Translations under genes and position numbers: made by a program
Shown here: positions 1 to 8,374 of the stretch, piece by piece
Layout: the number at the start of each line of letters is the position of its first letter
Numbering within the stretch: the first letter of the stretch is position 1
DNA from: CAIVPM01 sp049242885
GTDB lineage: Bacteria > Bacteroidota > Bacteroidia > Chitinophagales > Chitinophagaceae
Length of the DNA stretch: 17,478 nt
Direction of reading: 5' to 3'
Assembly (NCBI GenBank): GCA_049242885.1
Contig: JBMLOQ010000005.1
Coordinates: 1 to 17,478, forward strand
The notes under the pieces: generated by a model
The model's database searches: none
What the model was told of the DNA's origin: nothing
Seen by the model: only the letters and a program-made list of their open reading frames with translations

Positions 1-536
1 GCATTTATCCAGTTTATAATTTTATTTCGTTCTTCAACTGGCACTAAACCTGATTGTGGCATGGGTGATGGTATTCCAAGTACAGCCCTTGCTTGTATCC
101 TATCCCAATATTTTAATATGTCGCAAACTTGTGTAAAATTTATCCCTCCATGTGGGTTGTTTCCTGAATGGCAAGTGGCACATCTATTTGTTAAAATATG
201 TAACACTTCTTTAAATTTTTCACCTTGTTGTATTGTATCTACAGCAATAATATTTTCTGCAATACAGCCATTAATATCCATTGCCATAATTTTATGTATA
301 CCTACTTTTACATTATAAAACAAAGACGATTTTTGAAAGCCTTGTTCATTTAATTTAAATAAAAAATTACTATCATTTGGCTGGGATATTTTAATAGTGC
401 CATTGGCTATACAAGGATGCGATGGGGTTGAACTTGCTTTAACAAGATAATTTGCATTGCAAGGAATTTCATTTTTTTGGCAACCAAAACAACAGAATAC
501 TACTATAAAAATTAAAGAAAATATTTTATTCTTCAT
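1..536 (-). CDS. Mono-haem cytochrome c lipoprotein with SprB-like repeat (partial, runs off the left edge)
   Basis: An open frame of 178 codons runs from ATG at 536-534 to the window edge with no stop. Residues 1-19 form a lipoprotein signal (hydrophobic stretch ending FGC, Cys19 the likely lipidated residue). Residues about 42-92 resemble one SprB-type repeat (ANGTIKI near the start, DINGC near the end), a fold common in Bacteroidota surface proteins. Residues 119-123 are CATCH, a c-type haem site, and PMPQSG at 158-163 supplies a likely axial Met159; the following ER..I..WIN is the usual final helix of small cytochromes c. The start overlaps the stop of the upstream di-haem peroxidase gene by 11 bases, so the two are almost certainly co-translated. 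It probably passes electrons to or from that peroxidase in the envelope (inference). The missing C-terminus should be short. Confidence 0.82.
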   Translation of the reverse strand, partial: MKNKIFSLIFIVVFCCFGCQKNEIPCNANYLVKASSTPSHPCIANGTIKISQPNDSNFLFKLNEQGFQKSSLFYNVKVGIHKIMAMDINGCIAENIIAVDTIQQGEKFKEVLHILTNRCATCHSGNNPHGGINFTQVCDILKYWDRIQARAVLGIPSPMPQSGLVPVEERNKIINWIN

Positions 537-2310
537 AGTTATCGGTTAAGGTATTCATAAAATTTATAAGGTCTTGCTTTTCTTTAGTAGTTAATTGTAA
601 ATTATCAAAAGGTAGGGTTTGATATTTAAGGTGCATACCAATACCATTTCCACCACCCAACTCATAAAACTTTATAACGTCGTTTAAATTAGTATAAACC
701 CCATTGTGCATATATGGGGCAGTTTTCTGAATGTTTCTTACTGTTGGCGTTTTAAATGAAAATCGTAATGGTTCTAATTGATTGGTATTATACCTTCCTA
801 AATCGCTATCAATAATGGCATTTTTCCAATTTACTGTTTTTGGCACACCAATAACTTCCGACTCTGTGTTGTTGTACCAAGGTGGTATAGTACCACTGTA
901 TAATGGAATAAAATGGCAAGTAGCACATTTTGCCTTACCAGCAAATACGTTAAAACCATTTATTTCACTTTCGGTTAATGTAGTTTGACCTTTAAAATAT
1001 TGATCAATTTTTGAGTTGAATGGCATCAAACTTCTTACATAAGCTGCTATGGCATTTCTTAATTCAAAAGCTGTTATTTCCTTGCTATTGGGATAAGCTA
1101 TAGCAAACTGTTTGGATAATGTAAGATTATTGTTAATTTTTTGTTGAATTTGCTTAGGCGACAAATTAAATTCATCCGGATTTTTCATTACACTTTCTAT
1201 TTGATTTTCTAAATCTTGAGAACGTAAATCATAAAAAAATCCTTTTTGAAATGCAGCATATAATAAGGTGGGCGAATTTCGTTTGATGGAATTGCTGTGA
1301 ATATTGTTGTTAGATGTTACTTTACCATCGGTAAATGCTTTGCTTGCAATATGGCAAGTGGCACAGCTCATATTGTTGCTTTTTGATAGAGAAACATCAT
1401 TAAACAACAGCTTACCCAATGATATTTTTTGAGGCGAAGAAATAGAAGCTGCAAAAGGTGAAAACGCATCTGCATTAAGACTTTTGCCCTGCATTAAATC
1501 GCTTAGCGTGCCATAAAAAACTTTGTTAGTGGTATAGTTTGGTGTAGCTTTTATTATTTCTTTAAACTGATTTTCAAATGCTACGCTCAAAGGCATTAAG
1601 TATTGTTTTATAAACAATAATCTATTAAACTCGTTGAAGTTTGACTGTTGTTTTAAATAGGCAATGGCTTGATTAATAGATTTATGAACTATATCATTTG
1701 TTTTGTTTTTATTGTCCCAAAATTTTTGATTAAAACTTAACAATCCCATTAAAGCGTATTTTGCTTCTTCAATTGAGTGAAAAGCTACTGGAGAATCGAA
1801 ACCTGTTAATCCTAAAGCAGCAATTCGTATAATTTGGTGTTGTGTTAATTCGTAAAAATGATGGTCTTGTATAGGTAAATCTTTAAGGCTTTTTTTAATA
1901 AACAATAAATCGGTTGCTAAAATTTTGGCTTGTTTGCTTAGTTCTTTAACATCAATGGTATCGCTATAAATTATTTCCTCTAATACCTGAAAACCAGTAG
2001 GGTCGTTTATTATATTATCGTCGGTTTTGATTTCTGGCAAAGCTGGGCCATTAATTCTTCTAGATAATCCTTGATAATAGTATTCAATAAAAGCTTCAAT
2101 TTCTTTATATTGTTTTCTACTTGTACTAAATTGATTTTTTACTTGGTTTATTTCTAAACTGCTATCAAAACCATTTAATATGTTTACAATAGTATCAATT
2201 TTAAATTGTATCGTTTCTTGAGCTATGTTTTCAAAAGTATTTGGTTTATGGCTTATACATGCTACCAATAATGCTGTACTTAAACTAATTACAAGTATTA
2301 ATCTAATCAT
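526..2310 (-). CDS. Lipoprotein: imelysin-like domain fused to di-haem cytochrome c peroxidase (MauG/CcpA family)
   Basis: This 594-residue protein is much longer than ordinary bacterial di-haem peroxidases (about 330-370 residues). The signal peptide ends at a lipobox (LLVAC, Cys18). Residues about 25-255 are helical and resemble imelysin-like proteins: NGPALPE at 87-93 is followed by GFQVLE at 106-111, matching the imelysin GxHxxE motif except that His is Gln. Residues about 285-590 are the peroxidase: haem sites CATCH at 316-320 and CATCH at 462-466, and APYMHNG at 531-537, where Met534 is the usual axial ligand of the electron-transfer haem. That Met suggests a peroxidase-like rather than a true MauG haem (inference). 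It should act in the periplasm or at the outer membrane, reducing peroxide or oxidising a partner. The mono-haem cytochrome downstream overlaps it; the PhoX-like gene lies 84 bases upstream beyond a hairpin. The peroxidase part is firm; the imelysin assignment is by motif only. Confidence 0.87.
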   Translation of the reverse strand: MIRLILVISLSTALLVACISHKPNTFENIAQETIQFKIDTIVNILNGFDSSLEINQVKNQFSTSRKQYKEIEAFIEYYYQGLSRRINGPALPEIKTDDNIINDPTGFQVLEEIIYSDTIDVKELSKQAKILATDLLFIKKSLKDLPIQDHHFYELTQHQIIRIAALGLTGFDSPVAFHSIEEAKYALMGLLSFNQKFWDNKNKTNDIVHKSINQAIAYLKQQSNFNEFNRLLFIKQYLMPLSVAFENQFKEIIKATPNYTTNKVFYGTLSDLMQGKSLNADAFSPFAASISSPQKISLGKLLFNDVSLSKSNNMSCATCHIASKAFTDGKVTSNNNIHSNSIKRNSPTLLYAAFQKGFFYDLRSQDLENQIESVMKNPDEFNLSPKQIQQKINNNLTLSKQFAIAYPNSKEITAFELRNAIAAYVRSLMPFNSKIDQYFKGQTTLTESEINGFNVFAGKAKCATCHFIPLYSGTIPPWYNNTESEVIGVPKTVNWKNAIIDSDLGRYNTNQLEPLRFSFKTPTVRNIQKTAPYMHNGVYTNLNDVIKFYELGGGNGIGMHLKYQTLPFDNLQLTTKEKQDLINFMNTLTDNYEE

Positions 2311-2346
2311 AAAAAATTAATTCTTTTTTCAGAGTTCTTAAAAAAG

Positions 2347-2378
2347 AAAAACCTTTCACTTCTGGGTGAAAGGTTTTT
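2347..2378 (-). terminator. Hairpin terminator after the PhoX-like gene
   Basis: A perfect 13-bp stem (2347-2359 with 2366-2378) encloses a 6-base loop. Read on the minus strand it begins 17 bases past the PhoX-like stop, and its U-rich arm runs on to TTCTTTTTT, the form of an intrinsic terminator. It lies only 36 bases before the peroxidase start, so that gene depends on read-through or on a promoter inside or just after the hairpin. Confidence 0.8.
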
Positions 2379-2394
2379 TATTTTATTTATTTAA

Positions 2395-3858
2395 TTATCT
2401 AGGAACATTAGTAATTAATAACGTTTGTCCACCAGATTTATAAGATTGTACAGAAACAGCCTTACTTGGATTTAAAAACTTATCTCCTTCAACCCATGTA
2501 TGTGCATGTACATTAATAGTAAATGTACCTGGCACACCAATAACATCCGAAATGTCTTCCATAGCTCCATGCTCCCAAAGACCAAATCTATTTTGATTAG
2601 CTCCTGTAGGATTGTACTTTGTGCCTTGTACTGCAGCATCTTTATGTGTCATATCCATAAATACTTTTTTAGCACCTGTAGCTATATTGTATTGCCAAAT
2701 TAATGAGTTGTGTGTAGCTTCTGGCCAAAAAGAATCTCCATCTTCTTGTATGTAAACAAAGTTTTCAGTAACACATAGATTATCAGGATTAATAATATCT
2801 GTTCCTTTTACGTTAGCACCAGTTGGAGAAACATCACCATCAGCAGCAATTCTAAGCACACCTTTTAATGGATCAGTTGCATCTAATTTTAATTGATACA
2901 TTCTTCCCATATATGTTTTTTCGGTAGAACCGCTTACGCCTGTTGCCACAAAGTAAATTTCTCTGTTATTTGCAGCAGAACCTTTTCTATAATCTAAATC
3001 TTCAACACGTGCAAATTGAATAGATTTAAGACTAGTATTTAAGTTTTCTATTTCTGTACCAGTTAGGTTTTTAGCATTAGGTACTTCTACAAATTCTACA
3101 TTGTAATTGTTGTTCCAAGTCATAGCAGTTTCAATTTGGTTTTGATCTACTCTTCTTAAAACATATAATTTACCGTTATCTAAATCGCCTACTGTATTAG
3201 AAACATACAAATAAACTTGACCATTACCAGCATCTTCTCCTAAAATAATTACAGTTTTACCTGGGTAAGCATTTTTAGTTAACGGAACTGCATTTTCTCC
3301 ACTAAATTTTCCTAAAGCAGGTTTTACTCTTGTTTGGCTAGAAGGATTAGCAACACCTAAAGGATCAATAGCATGTGTCATTGCATTTACATTAGACTCA
3401 CCTGTGCTTAAAAAAGTTGGTCCAAATCCATGAATTTCAGGCGTAGCCATTGTTCCAGAACATAATCTAAACATACCACCATCTGTATTTACAATATAAT
3501 CTCCTTTTACAATATTTAATTTTTTATCTAAATATAATCTTGAAATTGCCCAAGTATTTTCATGATTAGTAACCATAATATAGCCACTGCCATCTGGGTT
3601 TTTAATAAAACCTTGACCATCTGGTGCACCACCAAAAACCATGTTGCCAGAATTTGGTATTACATCTTCGCTACTAACTAAAGTGTGTACACCTATTGAT
3701 GCAAACTCTGAGCCCATCTTAATAAGAGATGGAGTTATTGAACGATTTTTAAATTCTGCTTCGCTTGCAGTAACCGAATTGCTATCTTTTTTGCAAGCAA
3801 CAAACGATGAAGTTGCAATGATTGCAAATAAAAAAAAACTACTTTTTCTTTTGTACAT
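2395..3858 (-). CDS. PhoX/DUF839-type lipoprotein (possible phosphatase-like beta-propeller)
   Basis: A 487-residue protein with a lipoprotein signal (SFVAC, Cys22; KKDS follows). Several stretches match the PhoX/DUF839 pattern: DGSGYIMVTNHEN at 89-101 (family pattern of a hydrophobic strand then NHE), RLCSGTMATPE at 131-141 (family has Cys-x-Gly followed by Thr-Pro; in PhoX a Cys here helps bind iron, so Cys133 may match), LYVLRR at 231-236, EDLDYR at 286-291, and INPDNL with YIQED at 356-373. Such enzymes are Ca/Fe-dependent alkaline phosphatases with beta-propeller folds, but many DUF839 members are uncharacterised, so activity is not proven. The protein is likely anchored to the outer membrane rather than Tat-exported like classical PhoX, since no twin-arginine is seen. 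It is followed by a strong terminator, then the peroxidase gene. Confidence 0.7.
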   Translation of the reverse strand: MYKRKSSFFLFAIIATSSFVACKKDSNSVTASEAEFKNRSITPSLIKMGSEFASIGVHTLVSSEDVIPNSGNMVFGGAPDGQGFIKNPDGSGYIMVTNHENTWAISRLYLDKKLNIVKGDYIVNTDGGMFRLCSGTMATPEIHGFGPTFLSTGESNVNAMTHAIDPLGVANPSSQTRVKPALGKFSGENAVPLTKNAYPGKTVIILGEDAGNGQVYLYVSNTVGDLDNGKLYVLRRVDQNQIETAMTWNNNYNVEFVEVPNAKNLTGTEIENLNTSLKSIQFARVEDLDYRKGSAANNREIYFVATGVSGSTEKTYMGRMYQLKLDATDPLKGVLRIAADGDVSPTGANVKGTDIINPDNLCVTENFVYIQEDGDSFWPEATHNSLIWQYNIATGAKKVFMDMTHKDAAVQGTKYNPTGANQNRFGLWEHGAMEDISDVIGVPGTFTINVHAHTWVEGDKFLNPSKAVSVQSYKSGGQTLLITNVPR

Positions 3859-4289
3859 AATATTAATTTTTGCAAAAGTGTTCGTCTTGTATTACTTGAG
3901 TGTTAAGTGAAGATTAAGTAAATATTATGCTTAAAAAAAGAGAAAAAATTGAGTTTCTTAAAATTCTAAAAAAAGGAAGATTAGCAAAGTTTTAGGTGTA
4001 ATTAAGCTAATATTTTTTTTGTTGCAATAGAATGTTGCTTTTCTTTCCAAGCAAAGTCTTTGAAAGTTCGTTGAGTTAAACCAATTAATCGTCTAAACTT
4101 CTATATTGAGCTTCTTCAAAACTAAAATTTTCTCTTAAACAATAATACTTTGCAGAACTATATTTATCATCAATAAAATACTTATTAATTCACAGCATTT
4201 CAACATTTTTTCATATTAACGTTTCTTAGAGCCAAGTCAATATGATTAAGCAAACGTTTTAGTTGCTGAGACAAAAAATAGTACAAATA
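3859..4289. other. Gene-poor gap; upstream region of the PhoX-like gene plus a decayed coding stretch
   Basis: No intact gene is seen. Just before the PhoX-like start the minus strand reads CACTTTTG at 3879-3872, one base from the Bacteroidota -7 consensus TAnnTTTG, but no -33 TTG lies at the right spacing, so a promoter here is only possible. The rest contains the broken coding fragment listed separately and a weak 6-bp stem followed by eight T on the plus strand (3980-4020). Confidence 0.5.
4002..4189 (-). pseudogene. Possible frameshifted remnant of a coding sequence, family unknown
   Basis: Two neighbouring minus-strand frames look protein-like though neither is a gene. One is open from 4189 to the TAA at 4087-4085 and contains FIDDKYSSAKYYCLREN then FSFEEAQYRS. 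The other is open from 4100 to the TAA at 4004-4002 and contains RRLIGLTQRTFKDFAW then KEKQHSIATKK. Joining them by a single frameshift near 4090-4105 gives a continuous ordinary-looking protein tail. Further upstream (about 4207-4265) a third stretch, QLKRLLNHIDLALRNVN, reads well before a TGA. I do not recognise the family. There is no start codon context or promoter. It could be chance, as AT-rich DNA gives short open frames. Confidence 0.3.
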
Positions 4290-4324
4290 AAAAAGGTAGC
4301 CATATTTACTATGACTACCTTTTT
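4290..4324 (-). terminator. Hairpin terminator of the giant secreted protein gene
   Basis: AAAAAGGTAG at 4290-4299 pairs with CTACCTTTTT at 4315-4324 (10 bp), with a further CAT/ATG pairing inside after one mismatch. On the minus strand it begins 28 bases past the stop and ends in a run of T (complement of 4289-4294), the normal form of an intrinsic terminator. Confidence 0.8.
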
Positions 4325-4352
4325 AAATATTAAAACAAGTACTTGTATAAAA

Positions 4353-7300
4353 TTATTTAGTTACAATAATTGTTTGTCCTAATTTTCCATCAGTATACTT
4401 TACAAAATAAGTACCTGAAGGTAATGTTGTAACATCCAATTGTGTTTCTTTAGCATTTACTTTTATTGATTTAAGCAACACACCTTTTACATTAAACAAA
4501 TCTATAAAAGCATTTACTGGCTGTCTTTCATTTATACTAATTACTAATTTATTTTTGAAAGGATTAGGTGTAACTTTAATAGTTGCCAATGATTGAGAAA
4601 CATACGCAGATACTGTTTTTGAATAAGTTACTTTGCCATCAGAATGTTTCATTTTTAAACGGTAATAGTTCCATCCTGTAAAAGGATGCTTATCAACATA
4701 ACTGTAAGATGATGCAATACCTTTTGCATTAACAGATGTAATTGATGAAAAAGCTATTCCGTCATTGCTACTTTCCAATTCAAAAATATCGCCTTTAGCT
4801 TCAGCCGCAGTATTCCAACTTATATTATTTGTATTGCCTTCATTTTTTGCGGTAATGCTTTCTAATTTTATGTTTAATGTTGTTACATCTACTGTAAAAA
4901 ATGATAATGTAGATGATACTTCGTTTGCTAATATTACAATGGCATTACCTGTTGGAGAGTTGGCTGCACTAATAAATATAATTCCTTCCGAACCATTATC
5001 ACCAGCAAAAGATGTAGTTGATCTTGTATTCTTATAGTCTACAAAAATTGGACTTGCTGGGTTGGTTATATCATACACCATACATCCACCAATTCTCTCT
5101 AAAGCAACAAAAGCAAACGTTCTACCAAAAAGTTGAGCAATAGTAACACCTTCAGGTTCTGGTCCTTTATCATCACTTCTGTTTTTTAAGGTATTATTGG
5201 CATTACTTGCATTAAATAAAGCTCCCCAAGTTGGATGCTTTGCAATCATGGTTTCAATCTCATCTTTACTATCCCAAACCAAAGCACCTGTTGTAGCATT
5301 CCAAATAGAAAATGAACGAGAGCCATAAACATGTATTTCATCAAAATCGCCATCACCATCTGTATCACCAGTTGCATTAGTAACATTCAATCTTCCCAAA
5401 TTTGCTTTCAACGCTTCTCTATTTGGAAAAGTTAGTGAATCTAAAACATAAGAAGTTGCCCCTAATCTTACTACTTCAGAAAAGCCAGTATATTCTCTTG
5501 AGTCACCTTCGTTAGCAGTTACTAAATAGGTTTGACCACCAATGGTATAAGATGCAATAGCATCTGGCATATAAATACCTTTTATAGGCCAGTTGGCTAT
5601 TTCAATATTCGTTCCTTGGTCACTTACATCTAATCCATTTCCTGCAAGCATGTGGTCTTTTTTGCCTAAAGGAAGCAATTGAGTAACAGTGGCAGTGGCA
5701 ATATTTACTACTGCAATGGCATTATTTTCTTGGCAAGTAACCCAAGCTGTTTGATCATCATCAGATATTGTAATGTATTCTGGTTCTATATCTTTTGCTA
5801 CAGTTGCACCTGGACCAAAAAGCCTTACACCACTTGCTTTTAAGCTTGCAGCTTGTGCATTGAAACTGGTAAAAGTAGCTGTAGTAACATTTGCATTGGT
5901 TACAGTTGCTACCCCACCAGATATATCAACTATGGTTATTGAACCCTCAGGGTCAGAAGTATAAGCTGCATTGGGCTCTCCCTCATTTGCAGTAAGCACT
6001 TTTGTACCAGCATTATTAAATGTAATCATGTCTGGCATAGCTCCTGCATCTACTTGACTAATAAAAACGCCACTGGTATTTAAGAAAACAATTTTACCTG
6101 GTAATTGAGGAGATGTATTCTCTATAGCTAAAGCTACTATTCCATTTTTTACAGCAACCGAATTTATATTGCCATAAGGTGCCATTGCAATAGATGAAAT
6201 TAATGTTGCACTTGATGGATTACTAAAGTTTACGATATCTAATTTTGTACCAAGAGAATTGGCAATAAACAAGCGTTGCGTAGTAGGATCATGTGCTACA
6301 ATTTCGGCAGAATTTCCACCGGCTGTTCCATTGCTAAAAGAAGCAATATGGTTAAGTTTTATACTTTGTGAAGCAACAGGAGCTGGCTTATCATCATCAT
6401 TAATAAATACAGTAAAATGATTGGTAGCTGCTGCTGGTGATACAATGTTTACAGGGTTCACCATTCGTACAATAAAGTATTCTGAACTTTCTGCCAAAGC
6501 ATCGTTGGTAATGTTTACAATAATAGTATCATTTACATTATTGGCATTAGCTGCCCACTCAAATTTTAACGATGTTGGCAAGGTGAAATCTACGCCACTT
6601 GTTGCGGTGCTAATAGGTAATACTTCAATATCTATAGATGAAGGAGAAGCACCACCACCTAACAAATTAGCAATGATTCTTACGGTTGCACCATTTTCGT
6701 TAACATTAACTTTTGCAGCTGTAAAGCTTACTGAAGCAGTGGCAGGAGCTACAGTTGGTGTTGGATAAACGCCAGGAGTGGCTCTTACAATACCAACAGT
6801 TGGCTGTGGTGTTACAGTATTTAATGGAACAAACCAATTGCTACCTAAATTGTTATCATTAGTTGCAGCATTTAATTCAAACGAATAGCCATATACACCA
6901 AGAGGAGCAGTTGGCCATCCATTAGTACCTACTAAATAAGATACACTATCAACCACTTGTTCTAAAGAATTTCTAATGACCAATATATCATTAGATGATC
7001 CCAATCCACTTAATATGGTATAAACTGTAGAAAGATTTAAAGTAGAAGCTGTAGTAGTAGGTGCAGTGGCAAAAACAGCAGTAGCACCAGCAGCTAAGCT
7101 TGTAACTGGAAAATTTCCTGTTGTTCCATCTGTCCATTTTAACCCACCTAAAGGTATTGCAGATGAACCAGCATTATATACTTCAATCATTTCAATATCA
7201 TTTGGTGAGTGCATAATTTCAGTAATCACCAAATTGGGTAATAAATTATTAAAAATGGTATTAAAAACAGTTGATACCATAGCATTAGCTGCCAAATCTT

Positions 7301-8198
7301 GTACACCATTAACTGTAATAGTATAAGGCTGACCATTAACAAATGGAGCATGTGTTAAAAAAACGGTATCGCCAGTTGTAGATAAAGTAGCAGCACTTAC
7401 AGCTAAAGCTGGAGAAAAAACATAGTTGGTTAGTGTAGTTGCTGAAGCATTGCTTAATGGTTCGTTAAACTTTATAAAAGATGTGGTTGCCGATCTAAAT
7501 CTATAAGTTTGTGCAACAGGAGGAATAATATCTGCACCAATTGAATTTCCTTTAACACTTACCATATCAAACCTCCAAGTACCTCCAGTAGCATAAGCAC
7601 TTGTGCTGGTAGAAGCAACATAATTGCTTGTAGTAGGTTGAAAAGAAGCTACTGCTCTAAAGCCTGCATTTGGATTATCATTTAATCCTGTAACGGCTGT
7701 TAAGTTATAAGAACGAGCAAACCATGTGTCGCCAGCAGTTGCTGAATCTATTGCAAAATCAACCCATACAGGTGAAGTAGCAGCTGCATTTAAAGTATAT
7801 TGAAATTGAACGTGTCGTGGTCCTGTGTTACTATGTCTCAAATCAAACGTTACCACAATACTTTGAAATCCAACTGTAGAAGACTTAAATTGAATACCAG
7901 CAGTTTTATTAGCAGTTCCTTGTGCTGGCCAAGTAGTTATTCCCCAGCCAGAATTGTCGGTAGTATTGGGATCTGATGAACCTCCATTAGAAGCACCAGA
8001 GGCAAAGGAAGCCACTGTACCACCAATTGTTTCAATAGTTCCTGCTCCAGTTGAAGCTACACTTAAGCCAGTTGCAGTGTTGCCATCACCTGGATTTGAA
8101 TTAAAATTCCATTGAGTAATGGTTGTTTGTGCCTGCACATTAATTGCAATGGCTGTTAATAGAAGCAACAAAAAAAAGCGTGTACAAAGTTTCATCAT
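4353..8198 (-). CDS. T9SS-secreted multidomain protein: lamin-tail, Calx-beta and choice-of-anchor-I propeller
   Basis: A 1281-residue exported protein. Residues 1-24 are a signal peptide (NVQAQ at its end). Residues about 25-220 form a beta-rich jelly-roll-like region ending WRFDMVSVKGN. Residues about 225-315 look like an SbsA-type Ig-like domain (IKFNEPLS, YTITVNGVQDLAAN). Residues about 320-458 are a lamin-tail domain (LVITEIMHSP, IEVYN, then GYSFELN). Residues about 485-602 are a Calx-beta domain (VNVNENG, FIVRMVNP). Residues about 610-1110 are a choice-of-anchor-I beta-propeller, with hallmark TANEGEP at 736-742 and TANEGDSRE at 894-902, and a DGDGDFDE loop at 947-954 that may bind calcium. 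Residues 1111-1205 are a linker Ig-like region and 1206-1281 a type A T9SS sorting domain (VTPNPF at 1209-1214, LPSGTYFVKY at 1259-1268). It should be released or held at the cell surface by the Por system. The natural substrate is unknown; neighbours hint at phosphate or redox chemistry. Confidence 0.88.
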   Translation of the reverse strand: MMKLCTRFFLLLLLTAIAINVQAQTTITQWNFNSNPGDGNTATGLSVASTGAGTIETIGGTVASFASGASNGGSSDPNTTDNSGWGITTWPAQGTANKTAGIQFKSSTVGFQSIVVTFDLRHSNTGPRHVQFQYTLNAAATSPVWVDFAIDSATAGDTWFARSYNLTAVTGLNDNPNAGFRAVASFQPTTSNYVASTSTSAYATGGTWRFDMVSVKGNSIGADIIPPVAQTYRFRSATTSFIKFNEPLSNASATTLTNYVFSPALAVSAATLSTTGDTVFLTHAPFVNGQPYTITVNGVQDLAANAMVSTVFNTIFNNLLPNLVITEIMHSPNDIEMIEVYNAGSSAIPLGGLKWTDGTTGNFPVTSLAAGATAVFATAPTTTASTLNLSTVYTILSGLGSSNDILVIRNSLEQVVDSVSYLVGTNGWPTAPLGVYGYSFELNAATNDNNLGSNWFVPLNTVTPQPTVGIVRATPGVYPTPTVAPATASVSFTAAKVNVNENGATVRIIANLLGGGASPSSIDIEVLPISTATSGVDFTLPTSLKFEWAANANNVNDTIIVNITNDALAESSEYFIVRMVNPVNIVSPAAATNHFTVFINDDDKPAPVASQSIKLNHIASFSNGTAGGNSAEIVAHDPTTQRLFIANSLGTKLDIVNFSNPSSATLISSIAMAPYGNINSVAVKNGIVALAIENTSPQLPGKIVFLNTSGVFISQVDAGAMPDMITFNNAGTKVLTANEGEPNAAYTSDPEGSITIVDISGGVATVTNANVTTATFTSFNAQAASLKASGVRLFGPGATVAKDIEPEYITISDDDQTAWVTCQENNAIAVVNIATATVTQLLPLGKKDHMLAGNGLDVSDQGTNIEIANWPIKGIYMPDAIASYTIGGQTYLVTANEGDSREYTGFSEVVRLGATSYVLDSLTFPNREALKANLGRLNVTNATGDTDGDGDFDEIHVYGSRSFSIWNATTGALVWDSKDEIETMIAKHPTWGALFNASNANNTLKNRSDDKGPEPEGVTIAQLFGRTFAFVALERIGGCMVYDITNPASPIFVDYKNTRSTTSFAGDNGSEGIIFISAANSPTGNAIVILANEVSSTLSFFTVDVTTLNIKLESITAKNEGNTNNISWNTAAEAKGDIFELESSNDGIAFSSITSVNAKGIASSYSYVDKHPFTGWNYYRLKMKHSDGKVTYSKTVSAYVSQSLATIKVTPNPFKNKLVISINERQPVNAFIDLFNVKGVLLKSIKVNAKETQLDVTTLPSGTYFVKYTDGKLGQTIIVTK

Positions 8199-8218
8199 AA
8201 TTTTTATTAGTTAAAATG

Positions 8219-8226
8219 CAAAACTA
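8219..8226 (-). promoter_or_regulatory. Candidate -7 element for the giant secreted protein gene
   Basis: TAGTTTTG on the minus strand (8226-8219) is a full match to the Bacteroidota -7 consensus TAnnTTTG, 20 bases before the ATG at 8198. No convincing -33 TTG is seen at the expected distance, so confidence is moderate. Confidence 0.4.
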
Positions 8227-8374
8227 TAATTTCATTGTCCTATTAGCGTTATACTTAGGTTATCTTAACATTAACAAAATGTAAGCAATAAATATTCCTT
8301 TACATTTTCAGTGTTTTTAGAAATTATCAAATTGATTAATGTTTTTTCGTCGTTTATTTCTGTGACAGAAAAAC

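Noticed and set aside
61..318. Plus-strand open frame of 85 codons near the left edge
   Set aside because: It lies opposite the cytochrome lipoprotein gene, whose frame shows a lipobox, haem site and Met ligand; the plus frame shows no motif.
842..2550. The same 14-base string GGCACACCAATAAC in the peroxidase gene (about 841) and the PhoX-like gene (about 2530)
   Set aside because: Both encode VIGVP in unrelated places with similar codon choice; flanking sequence does not match, so it is coincidence rather than a repeat.
3927..3995. 22-codon plus-strand frame encoding a Lys-rich peptide, followed by a weak stem and eight T
   Set aside because: Lys-rich short frames are expected in A-rich DNA; there is no promoter or recognisable homologue, and the stem is only 6 bp with a 20-base loop.
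6421..6768. Plus-strand open frame of 115 codons inside the giant secreted protein gene
   Set aside because: It is antisense to the Calx-beta region; low-complexity Thr/Ala/Val codons keep the opposite strand open, and no start context or family motif is seen.
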